This document shows, one piece after another, positions 18,292 to 26,585 of a stretch of 64,000 nt of DNA. Both the position numbers and the translations under genes were made by a program. Under the pieces are notes generated by a model. That model worked only from the letters and a program-made list of their open reading frames with translations, searched no databases and was not told where the DNA came from. This DNA is from Phaseolibacter flectens ATCC 12775 (GTDB lineage Bacteria; Pseudomonadota; Gammaproteobacteria; Enterobacterales; Enterobacteriaceae): assembly GCF_000518745.1 (NCBI RefSeq), contig NZ_KI912488.1:838-64837 (forward strand), given 5' to 3'. Each line of letters starts with the position of its first letter. The stretch's first letter is position 1.

Positions 18292-18864
18292 ATGAACATA
18301 CTTACCACTCTGCTCTTGGCTTTTGGCATGTCGATGGATTCTTTTGCCGCAGCGCTGAGTAAAGGGGCCTGTTTGTACCGCCCTAGTCTGAAAGATGCAC
18401 TGCGTATCGGTTTAATTTTTGGCGTTATTGAGTCATTAACGCCGCTAGCCGGTTGGGCATTAGGTAATATTGCCAGTGATTATGTGGTGGCCTGGGATCA
18501 CTGGATTATTTTTATGTTGCTCTCTTTTCTTGGCGGTCGAATGATCATTGCGGGTTTCCGTCAACAGCACAACGGGGATTGTTGCCCCCCAGAAAAACAT
18601 CGTTTGATGGGGCTTGTATTCACCGCCATTGCCACCAGCCTTGATGCCTTGGCCGTCGGTGTTGGATTGGCTTTCCTACAAGTGAATATTGTACTGACGG
18701 CGCTGACCATTGGCTTAGCAACGGGGATCATGGCGGTTGCAGGGGTATGTATCGGCCGTTTTATTGGCCCCATCTTAGGGCGCCGTGCTGAAATCGTCGG
18801 GGGATTAGTTCTCATGGCAATTGGGGTGATGATCTTGGTTGAACACCTTGGCTTACTTCATTAA
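18292..18864 (+). CDS. mntP: Manganese efflux pump MntP
   Basis: Inner-membrane Mn(II) exporter of 190 residues with six predicted helices arranged as two repeats. Each repeat carries the acidic metal-site motif: [14 protein letters not shown] (about residues 10-23) and [17 protein letters not shown] (about 118-134). I chose ATG 18292 ([19 protein letters not shown]) to match the family start; ATG 18286 and an upstream frame to 18250 are alternatives. It probably forms an operon with crcB, 56 bases downstream. A MntR-like box lies upstream. The E. coli gene also has a yybP-ykoY riboswitch, which I could not recognise in this leader. Confidence 0.94.
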   Translation: MNILTTLLLAFGMSMDSFAAALSKGACLYRPSLKDALRIGLIFGVIESLTPLAGWALGNIASDYVVAWDHWIIFMLLSFLGGRMIIAGFRQQHNGDCCPPEKHRLMGLVFTAIATSLDALAVGVGLAFLQVNIVLTALTIGLATGIMAVAGVCIGRFIGPILGRRAEIVGGLVLMAIGVMILVEHLGLLH

Positions 18865-18920
18865 TCAATGCTACTGTGGAAGCTATGTCGTGATACGCAA
18901 CTGAAAGTGGAATACCGGCT

Positions 18921-19301
18921 ATGCTAAAATCGACGTTGGCGGTACTGATTGGTGGGGGGATCGGTTGCTTGTTGCGTTTTTTTATTACTCTGCGTTTAAA
19001 TTCCCTGCATCCTAACTTGCCGTTAGGCACATTACTCGTCAACCTGATTGGTGGGGTGATCATCGGTGCTGCTCTCGCTTGGTTCGCTCGTTATCCGCAA
19101 TTGGATAGCGGTTGGAAATTGCTGATTACCACTGGGTTATGTGGTGGACTGACGACATTTTCTACCTTTTCAGCCGAATTGATGGTGATGTTGCAGTCTG
19201 GACGCTATCTTTGGGCGATGTTTGCCGCCAGTCTCCATCTGTTTGGTTCGTTACTGATGACCTTTGCGGGCTTTGCCATGATCAACTGGTTACTGGGTTA
19301 G
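18921..19301 (+). CDS. crcB: Fluoride channel CrcB/Fluc
   Basis: A 126-residue, four-helix fluoride-selective channel that works as an antiparallel dimer and protects from environmental fluoride. Family hallmarks are GGGIGCLLRF (about 11-20), the LPLGTLLVNLIGG segment with the conserved polar Asn, and GLCGGLTTFSTFS (about 74-86) with the pore phenylalanines. It is in the same orientation as mntP and likely co-transcribed. Confidence 0.95.
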   Translation: MLKSTLAVLIGGGIGCLLRFFITLRLNSLHPNLPLGTLLVNLIGGVIIGAALAWFARYPQLDSGWKLLITTGLCGGLTTFSTFSAELMVMLQSGRYLWAMFAASLHLFGSLLMTFAGFAMINWLLG

Positions 19302-19536
19302 TGTTGTCGTTGTTGCTGTGACAATGTGTTGGGTCATCAGGTTAAGGGCGAAGTGATACCGTGGGCGTGAGGATCAGATCATTTATTTCACTTATATCGC
19401 TTTTGCGTATGTTACTGCCGTTTTCAAATACAGGTAATGATTGTCACCTGAATATAAATATATTCGACTTAATCCAGAAAAATACTGAATTTTCACTTAC
19501 CATGCAGGTGAGTGCTCTGTAACAGGCTATTTATTT

Positions 19537-21369
19537 ATGTTTTCTGAACGTTTTGAGAAATTAATTGACCTTTATCGTACCGAACCACAACAGGATCCAC
19601 CGACGACGATTGGTGCTTTTTATGGGTATTTTCTGCGTCAGGTTTGGCCGAGTTTTCTGGCCTTGTTGATCGTGGGTCTGGCTGGTGCTTTGATTGAAGT
19701 TGCGTTATTCAGTTACTTGAGTTCAATCATTGACTTGGTAAATCATAGCCGAGCAGAGACGTTTTTTGCCGATCATTGGCCTGTGCTGCTGTGGATGGCG
19801 GTGGTTGCCTTAATTATCCGACCGATTATCATTGCCCTGAATGACCTCCTCGTTCATCAAACCATAAACCCTGGATTATCAGGATTGGTTCAGTGGCAAA
19901 ATCATCGGCATGTCTTACGCCAGAGTCTACATTTTTTCCAAAACGATTTTGCGGGTCGGATTGCGCAGCGCATCACACAAACTAGTAACGCGCTCTGTGA
20001 CTCAGCAGTACAGTTGGTTGATGCGCTCTGGCATGTGATTATTTACATTGTCTCAGCCTTCGTATTATTTGTGGCTATCGATTGGAAATTGATCCTTCCC
20101 CTCTTGATCTGGATGGTGATCTACAGTTCGGCACTGATCTATTTTGTGCCTCGAGTGAAGCAACGCTCGATTGAAGCATCGGATGCACGGTCGAAATTGA
20201 TGGGTGTCATTGTCGATGGCTATACCAACATTACCACCTTGAAATTGTTTGCTCACAATGCACTTGAACAAGAGTACGCGCGCCAAGCCGTTGAAGAAAA
20301 GACGGTGACGGCAAGACGAGCAGGACGAATGATCACGGCGATGGATGTCACTTTATCGACCCTCAATGGTATTTTAATTGTGGCGACGACAGGATTGTCT
20401 TTGCTCTTGTGGCGTCAATCGCTAATTTCTGTGGGGGCGATAGCCCTGACAACCACCCTAATTATTCGTTTGGTGAATATGTCTGGTTGGATCATGTGGG
20501 TAGTCAACGGCATTTTCTCCAATATAGGTCAGGTTCAGGACGGCATGAAATCCATTACTCGCCCTCTGACCGTTCAGGATCAGCCGGATGCCGCGGATTT
20601 GCACGTCCGCCAAGGTAAAATTGATTTTAATCAGATAAGCTTTGGCTATCATGCTCAGCGCAGGATTATCCATGGGCTTGATTTACATATTAAAGCGGGA
20701 GAAAAGGTTGGACTGATTGGGGCTTCTGGCGCAGGTAAATCCAGCTTAGTCAATTTGCTGCTGAGAATGTATGATCTCGAACAGGGTGAAATTTGTATCG
20801 ACGATCAAAATATTGCAACAGTGACGCAAGAAAGTCTGCGTCAACAGATTGGTATGATCACTCAAGATACCTCACTGCTGCACCGTTCCATTCGTGATAA
20901 TTTGCTGTATGGTAAGCCGGATGCCAGCGAGCAGGCGCTGCAGCAGGCCATTATCAACGCGAAAGCGGATGAGTTTATTAGTCAGTTATCGGATTCTGAA
21001 GGGCGTTGTGGATTGGATGCGATGGTGGGTGAACGAGGGGTTAAATTATCAGGAGGACAACGACAACGTATTGCGATTGCTCGTGTTTTATTGAAAAATG
21101 CCCCAATTCTTATTATGGATGAAGCCACGTCAGCCCTCGATTCAGAAGTGGAAGCGGCAATCCAAGAAAGTCTTGAAACTTTAATGACAGGGAAAACGGT
21201 GATTGCTATCGCCCACCGCTTGTCTACCATTGCGAGAATGGATCGTCTGATCGTAATGGCTGATGGCAACGTGGTGGAGTCGGGTACCCATCGTCAGTTG
21301 CTCGAACAACAGGGGGTATACGCGCGGTTATGGCAGCGACAAACTGGCGGTTTTGTTGCTGCTGAGTAA
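19537..21369 (+). CDS. ABC exporter, membrane and ATPase domains fused
   Basis: Half-transporter of 610 residues, expected to work as a homodimer in the inner membrane. Six membrane helices lie in about residues 30-335. The nucleotide-binding domain follows, with Walker A GASGAGKSS (about 395-403), signature LSGGQRQRIA (about 504) and Walker B ILIMDEATSALDS (about 525). The MsbA/multidrug-lipid exporter layout is clear. The LYRTEPQQDPPTTIGAFYGYFLRQVWP opening places it in the proteobacterial 'ABC transporter ATP-binding protein/permease' group seen beside various genes. The substrate cannot be inferred from sequence or neighbours. Confidence 0.9.
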   Translation: MFSERFEKLIDLYRTEPQQDPPTTIGAFYGYFLRQVWPSFLALLIVGLAGALIEVALFSYLSSIIDLVNHSRAETFFADHWPVLLWMAVVALIIRPIIIALNDLLVHQTINPGLSGLVQWQNHRHVLRQSLHFFQNDFAGRIAQRITQTSNALCDSAVQLVDALWHVIIYIVSAFVLFVAIDWKLILPLLIWMVIYSSALIYFVPRVKQRSIEASDARSKLMGVIVDGYTNITTLKLFAHNALEQEYARQAVEEKTVTARRAGRMITAMDVTLSTLNGILIVATTGLSLLLWRQSLISVGAIALTTTLIIRLVNMSGWIMWVVNGIFSNIGQVQDGMKSITRPLTVQDQPDAADLHVRQGKIDFNQISFGYHAQRRIIHGLDLHIKAGEKVGLIGASGAGKSSLVNLLLRMYDLEQGEICIDDQNIATVTQESLRQQIGMITQDTSLLHRSIRDNLLYGKPDASEQALQQAIINAKADEFISQLSDSEGRCGLDAMVGERGVKLSGGQRQRIAIARVLLKNAPILIMDEATSALDSEVEAAIQESLETLMTGKTVIAIAHRLSTIARMDRLIVMADGNVVESGTHRQLLEQQGVYARLWQRQTGGFVAAE

Positions 21370-21473
21370 TGTGATGACCGATAAGACTCACGAACAAGGC
21401 GAGTCTAAACAGGCAGGGTTCCGGACAGGGTGCCGGGTATATGAGTTTATTGTTTAAGTGAAGAAAGAATAAT

Positions 21474-21971
21474 ATGGAACGTTTTATTGAGAATTTGATC
21501 TATACATCGCGCTGGATCTTAGCACCTGTTTACCTTGGATTGTCACTGGGCTTACTGGCTCTGACGATTAAGTTTTTTCAGGAAATTTTTCATGTGCTGC
21601 CGGGTATCTTGGCAATCAGTGAAAATGATTTGATTTTACTGCTCCTCTCTTTGATTGATATGACGTTAGTTGGGGGCTTATTGATCATGGTGATGTTGTC
21701 AGGATATGAAAATTTCATTTCCCAATTGGATATTGCAGAAGATAAAGAAAAACTTAATTGGTTAGGGAAAATGGATTCGGGATCCCTGAAAAACAAAGTC
21801 GCTGCGTCGATTGTTGCGATTTCCTCGATCCATTTGTTGCGTGTTTTTATGGAAGTACAGGGTGTCGATAATACCAAGCTGATGTGGTATGTGATCTTAC
21901 ATTTGACCTTTGTACTTTCCGCGTTTGTTATGGGATATTTGGATAAAATGTCTCGCCATTACAAGGGATAA
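21474..21971 (+). CDS. yqhA: YqhA/UPF0114 inner-membrane protein
   Basis: Integral membrane protein of 165 residues, the standard length of UPF0114 (YqhA). The opening [25 protein letters not shown] and the block [21 protein letters not shown] are diagnostic. Three to four hydrophobic helices are visible. The function is unknown. It is the same strand as the preceding exporter, 104 bases away, so co-transcription is possible but not shown. Confidence 0.9.
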   Translation: MERFIENLIYTSRWILAPVYLGLSLGLLALTIKFFQEIFHVLPGILAISENDLILLLLSLIDMTLVGGLLIMVMLSGYENFISQLDIAEDKEKLNWLGKMDSGSLKNKVAASIVAISSIHLLRVFMEVQGVDNTKLMWYVILHLTFVLSAFVMGYLDKMSRHYKG

Positions 21972-22155
21972 TTCACCCTCGTCGCTCTGTTGTTACTGAA
22001 TGTGTTGACAGGGCGACTATGTCGGGTTTTATCCAAGATTAACCTCGCTATCTTCGAACTCTCTTGCAAAAGTACCGTACTGTAATGCTTTATTTATCAG
22101 CAACTCAAGGCTATGATGCTGACCTAGACCTCTTTTAGAATAGTACGATGATCCT

Positions 22156-23079
22156 GTGATAAAAAAGATTGCGTTGCCAAAATTCTCCGTGGGAACTGCT
22201 TCTACGATTTTAGGTGCCATTTCCTATGGCATTCCCGGTATCGTTCTCAGTTTGGCCAGTGCGGCGGGGGGAAATGTCAGTAATATCATCGCGACTCAGT
22301 ACTTACTGGCGTTTACTTTCTTTTTTATGCTTTCCGAATTTGGTAAGCGTCAACCGACGCCGTTTTCCTTACGTGAAAAAATTATTGTATTCGCCTCGGG
22401 TGCGCCTGCGTTGGGGATCAATTACTGTTTTTATCAATCATTGAGCTATGTCGGTATTCCAATTGCTACGATGATGCTGATGCAATCAGCGTGGATTGCA
22501 CCACTGATTTCCTCTGTGATTCATCGGCGAAAAATAAACTCCCGTGAACTGATCAGTATGACCTTGATTATCGTTGGTGTCTTAGTCGCAACAGGGATGT
22601 TTACAGGCGCTTTTAAACTCAATATGTTGGGTATTGGCTGGGGAATAGGCGCCGCCCTATCTTACAGTTTGGTGATCCTTTCTTCCGCCAATATAGCCAA
22701 AGGCACGAGGGTGGCAGATAAAGCCAAGTTGGTCACATTGGGGGGCTTTATTTGCTCCTTGTTTTTGTTGAGTGACAGCGTTGATATTTCTATTTTCAAG
22801 GATGATACCTTATGGGCGATGCTTAATGCGGTTTTTTCATCGATTTTACCTATCGCTTTATTTGCTTATGGTATGCCGAGAACTTCACCGACGGTTGCTG
22901 GAATTTTGGTTACCCTTGAGTTACCTTCCGCTTATATTTTTTCATGGCTTATTCTTTCAGAAACTATCACGTCCAGTCAAATTATTGGGTGTTTAATTAT
23001 CGTTGCAGCGATTTCATTAGCCAGTCTCGATGGGCTGACGATTGAAAACTTAAAGAAATGGCTCTCGCGATCTAAATAA
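22156..23079 (+). CDS. EamA-family (DMT) transporter
   Basis: Drug/metabolite transporter superfamily permease of 307 residues with ten hydrophobic segments arranged as two EamA repeats. The first repeat has SYVGIPIATMMLMQSAWIAPLIS; the second ends SWLILSETITSSQIIGCLIIVAAISLASL, a typical EamA closing block. The start is a GTG at 22156, with no strong Shine-Dalgarno sequence. The substrate is unknown; relatives export amino acids and metabolites. Confidence 0.88.
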   Translation: MIKKIALPKFSVGTASTILGAISYGIPGIVLSLASAAGGNVSNIIATQYLLAFTFFFMLSEFGKRQPTPFSLREKIIVFASGAPALGINYCFYQSLSYVGIPIATMMLMQSAWIAPLISSVIHRRKINSRELISMTLIIVGVLVATGMFTGAFKLNMLGIGWGIGAALSYSLVILSSANIAKGTRVADKAKLVTLGGFICSLFLLSDSVDISIFKDDTLWAMLNAVFSSILPIALFAYGMPRTSPTVAGILVTLELPSAYIFSWLILSETITSSQIIGCLIIVAAISLASLDGLTIENLKKWLSRSK

Positions 23080-23231
23080 TGTAGACAGCTGCTTCCCTCA
23101 TACCCTCAAATTGTCACTTAGGTTGAGATTAAACATGATAAAGATGAGCGACCGTACTCAGTGAGTAAGGAATAAGGCATGAGCATTGTCGAGTCTGATG
23201 CCATGGCCAGCTTAAGGAAACGATAACGTTT

Positions 23232-23660
23232 ATGGTTAGGTACGGTCAGTCCATTGCCCCAGTTCGCACAGCCTACGTCGCGATATTGGCAATGCTGTTA
23301 TTGTTTATCGCACCAACCATTTCCAAGCATTTGGCCCATAGCGCTGCTGATCCTGTCGCAAAACGTACCACCAAGCCTGCAATGCTCGTGGTTGATAAAT
23401 CACAGCAGCCACATTCCTATCCTTTGACTGAGGCAGAACGGTCACCGATGGCCTCAGGGATGATGATGGATGACAGTGCTTGTGGTTATTGTCAGCTGCT
23501 GATCCACGTTCCTTTACTCCGCTTTTATTTCACGCCAGTTATCTGGTTGATACGATTTAATATCTTCATTCGGCGTCACAGAAAGGCGGGGTTACCATCA
23601 GTAAAATCTGCACCTTGTCGCCACCGCTGCCGAGCCCCCCCTTCCTCGATAAAGCTCTGA
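23232..23660 (+). CDS. DUF2946-like protein paired with a PepSY membrane protein
   Basis: A 142-residue protein with an N-terminal membrane helix (TAYVAILAMLLLFIAPTISK, about 13-32), a periplasmic-type linker, the motif DDSACGYCQLLIHVPLL (about 79-95) and a second hydrophobic stretch. The CxxC...H motif after a short membrane anchor is characteristic of DUF2946, whose members often neighbour copper- or iron-uptake genes. Here it is 64 bases before a PepSY protein on the same strand. Function unknown; a metal-handling role is inference. Confidence 0.65.
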   Translation: MVRYGQSIAPVRTAYVAILAMLLLFIAPTISKHLAHSAADPVAKRTTKPAMLVVDKSQQPHSYPLTEAERSPMASGMMMDDSACGYCQLLIHVPLLRFYFTPVIWLIRFNIFIRRHRKAGLPSVKSAPCRHRCRAPPSSIKL

Positions 23661-23723
23661 CTCACGTTATTGTTCATCAGTGGTTAAGTCACTGATTTAT
23701 TATTGCCTCGACACCAAGGTATC

Positions 23724-25172
23724 ATGATGGATTTTCCTACAGAAAGCCACCCCAAACTGGGGCAGGCTTTGCTAAATTTACTGCGTCGGCTGCATTTTTA
23801 TATTGGTTTATTTGTTGCCCCGTTCATTTTTATTGCGGCCCTAACAGGCACACTTTATATTATCACACCACAGATAGAAAATTGGTTTTATGCCAAGACG
23901 TTACAGGTTGCTGTGCAAGGACAAGCTAAGCCGCTATCAGAACAGGTCAGTGCTGCAAGGCATTATATTGGTTCTTCTGCCAGTTTGTTTGCCGTTAGAC
24001 CGGCACCTGATAACCAGACGGCGACCCGTATCCAATTTAAACAGCCTCATCTTGGTCCCTCTGAGAGTCGAGGCATATTTATTAATCCTTACACGCTGCA
24101 GGTGACAGGCGATCTGACGGTGTATGGGACATCCGGTATTCTGCCATTGCGTACATGGCTTGATCATTTACATCAAAGCTTGTTGCTCGGTAATATTGGC
24201 CGTAATTACAGTGAACTTGCGGCTTCATGGATGTGGATTGCGGCACTCGGTGGTGTGGTATTATGGGCCAGTCAGCGCACGTCCACTCGACGTCATCGGC
24301 CAAGTCGTCAGGCGGCATCATTACGCCACTGGCATACTACCCTTGGGTTGATCCTGTTCGTGGGGATGCTGTTTTTATCCGTGACAGGGATCACATGGTC
24401 ACAATGGGGAGGGCAGCACATCAGTCAGCTCCGGCAGGCTCTTAATTGGATGACACCGAAAGTGAATGATAGGCTGGATGGTTCCCTGACACCGATAATC
24501 ACGCACCCTCATGCTGAACATCATGCAATAAGTGCTGAGTCAGAGATGGCTGATATGCCTGATATGATTGTCTCTCCGGTCGCAACGATCACGACAGCGC
24601 AAAGGCCGTTGAAACAGCCTGAGGATAAGGATTGGGATAAGATTCTCAGTCAAGCCAGACAACATGGCTTATTGGCGAGAAAAATAGAAATTCGTCCTCC
24701 TGTTAAAACGGGCTTGGCTTGGGTTGTCACTGAAATTGATTATCGCTGGCCGACTCAGGCTGATTCGGTGGCCATCGATCCCATCCACTTTATGGTGCGG
24801 GATCAGGTTCATTTCTGGCAATTTCCTCTCGCAGCTAAATTAACTCGCTGGGGAGTTGATGCGCATATGGGCATTTTGTTCGGTGTGATTAATCAAGTGC
24901 TACTGGCCCTGTTTGGTGTTGGGTTGTGTATTCTGATTATACTCGGCTATCGAATGTGGTGGCGCCGCCGGCCCACACAGGCCATCATGCATCCGGCAAA
25001 GACACTTTTTTATTGTTGGCAATGCTTACCGCGCAGTGCAAGATGGATTGTCCTGTTGCTGACGGTAGGACTCGGCTATGTTCTGCCCGTGATGGGAGTC
25101 AGCCTTTGTGTTTTTATGCTGGTGGATATCTGGTGTTTTTGGCAAGCCAGTCACGGCCTAGAAAACCGATGA
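23724..25172 (+). CDS. PepSY-domain iron-uptake-type membrane protein
   Basis: Inner-membrane protein of 482 residues of the PepSY-associated TM family. Members are found beside TonB-dependent receptors and are thought to act in siderophore or metal reduction. Helices start at HFYIGLFVAPFIFIAALTGTLYII, then ASWMWIAALGGVVLW, LGLILFVGMLFLSVTGITW, and a C-terminal pair around LALFGVGLCILIILGYRMWWRRRP. The conserved HxxHQ-like segment WLDHLHQSLLLGNIGR is present. ATG 23724 is preceded by AAGG; a TTG at 23703 is possible. Probably an operon with the DUF2946 gene. No receptor gene lies beside it. Confidence 0.85.
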   Translation: MMDFPTESHPKLGQALLNLLRRLHFYIGLFVAPFIFIAALTGTLYIITPQIENWFYAKTLQVAVQGQAKPLSEQVSAARHYIGSSASLFAVRPAPDNQTATRIQFKQPHLGPSESRGIFINPYTLQVTGDLTVYGTSGILPLRTWLDHLHQSLLLGNIGRNYSELAASWMWIAALGGVVLWASQRTSTRRHRPSRQAASLRHWHTTLGLILFVGMLFLSVTGITWSQWGGQHISQLRQALNWMTPKVNDRLDGSLTPIITHPHAEHHAISAESEMADMPDMIVSPVATITTAQRPLKQPEDKDWDKILSQARQHGLLARKIEIRPPVKTGLAWVVTEIDYRWPTQADSVAIDPIHFMVRDQVHFWQFPLAAKLTRWGVDAHMGILFGVINQVLLALFGVGLCILIILGYRMWWRRRPTQAIMHPAKTLFYCWQCLPRSARWIVLLLTVGLGYVLPVMGVSLCVFMLVDIWCFWQASHGLENR

Positions 25173-25213
25173 GATGTTGAGAAGGAAAACGGGTTCGAAT
25201 TCAGTGTATAAAT

Positions 25214-25243
25214 AAAAAAAAAGGGCCATCTCGGCCCTTTTTT
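25214..25243. terminator. Bidirectional terminator between convergent genes
   Basis: AAAAAAGGGCC / GGCCCTTTTTT with a five-base loop. A-run before and T-run after the stem make it active in both directions, serving the PepSY gene on one side and the dehydrogenase operon on the other. Confidence 0.9.
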
Positions 25244-25247
25244 GTTA

Positions 25248-26585
25248 TTAGTGAGCCATTGAATGGGGAACGGCATTGTCCTTTTGTTGCTCTGGAAGTT
25301 GTAAGGCCTTACGACTCGCCGTGACTTTTTCTGGATGGACGGCGGGTGCGGAATTTCCCCAGCTGTTACGAATGTAAGTGGTCACTGCGGCAATTTGTTG
25401 ATCCGAGAGCTTCCACGCGAAGGATGGCATCGCAGCACTGGTTGGATTATTTTGTGTGACTGCCCCTCGTCCGCCTTGCAAAATAGTCGTCAGGATTGAT
25501 GAGGGATCCTGAGCCATAATACTTGGGTTATCGGCCAAGCTTGCGGCTATCTGGGGGATCCCTTTGCCATCACTGTTATGACATGCACTGCAATTGGCAG
25601 AATAGACACGCTCACCGCTTTGCATCAATGCGGATGTGCTGTTCAAAGGCGCCGGTTTATGAGTCGGGGAAGAAGGCTGAGTGCGTAAATAGACCGCAAT
25701 GGCATGTAAGTCATCATCGCTCAGATATTGGGTTGAGTTACTGACGGCTTCGGCCATTGGACCCGAAGCAATTGCCACATGATTACTGCCGTTTTTAAGA
25801 TAATCGACAATCTGTTGCTCACTCCATTTACCCATACCAGTGTAGGTATTCGAGGTAATATCAGGCGCATGCCACGTCCCCAGATTGTTTCCCTGTAGAT
25901 AGGCATGGGTGTCTCCACCAAGCATATTTTTAGGTGTATGACAGGCTGCGCAATGTTCTAGTCCTTCGACCAGATACGCCCCACGATTCCATTGTGCACT
26001 TTGAGACGCATTGACTTTAAACTCACTGTTTTTAAAAAACAGCAGGTTCCAGCCACGCATTGCGAAGCGGATGTTAAAAGGGAATGGCAGTGAGGTGGCG
26101 GTGACATGCTGTTGTACTGGCGTGAGAGAGCGAATGTACATCCATAAATCATGCATATCCTGATCGCTGATTTTTACATAAGCATTATAAGGCATCGCAG
26201 GATAGAGATTTTCACCCTGTTTGCCGATACCATGCCGTACTGCCCGATAGAAATCACGTTCAGTCCAGTTACCAATACCCGTGCTAGGATCGGGTGTGAT
26301 ATTACTGGCATAAATCTTACCAAACGGCGTTTCTATACCGTAGCCACCGGAGTAAGGCTGTTTACTGCCTGGTGCGGTATGGCAGGCCACGCAATCACCC
26401 GCAATGGCAAGATAATGCCCTCTTTTGACTGCCGATTGATCTTGAGCGGTCAGGGGCTGACGAGTTAAGATCTTGTCATTAGCAACATTATCTGCGCGAG
26501 TATTGTCATTGATATAGAGTGCACAGGCAACAGCCACCGCCAACATACCAATGGCAGTCATAGCGATAGTTTTCTTTTTCATCAT
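25248..26585 (-). CDS. Gluconate 2-dehydrogenase-type cytochrome c subunit (triheme)
   Basis: Membrane-anchored cytochrome c of 445 residues that passes electrons from the flavin subunit to the quinone pool. An N-terminal hydrophobic segment serves as export signal or anchor. Three heme c sites are visible: CVACH (65-69), CAACH (212-216) and CSACH (332-336). The layout matches cytochrome subunits of gluconate, 2-ketogluconate and related membrane dehydrogenases. Its start overlaps the stop of the flavin subunit by four bases (ATGA). It is the last gene of the three-gene operon. Confidence 0.92.
   Translation of the reverse strand: MMKKKTIAMTAIGMLAVAVACALYINDNTRADNVANDKILTRQPLTAQDQSAVKRGHYLAIAGDCVACHTAPGSKQPYSGGYGIETPFGKIYASNITPDPSTGIGNWTERDFYRAVRHGIGKQGENLYPAMPYNAYVKISDQDMHDLWMYIRSLTPVQQHVTATSLPFPFNIRFAMRGWNLLFFKNSEFKVNASQSAQWNRGAYLVEGLEHCAACHTPKNMLGGDTHAYLQGNNLGTWHAPDITSNTYTGMGKWSEQQIVDYLKNGSNHVAIASGPMAEAVSNSTQYLSDDDLHAIAVYLRTQPSSPTHKPAPLNSTSALMQSGERVYSANCSACHNSDGKGIPQIAASLADNPSIMAQDPSSILTTILQGGRGAVTQNNPTSAAMPSFAWKLSDQQIAAVTTYIRNSWGNSAPAVHPEKVTASRKALQLPEQQKDNAVPHSMAH

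Noticed and set aside
23179-23223. 14-codon open frame before the DUF2946 gene as a leader peptide
   Set aside because: No codon bias or following hairpin supports attenuation.
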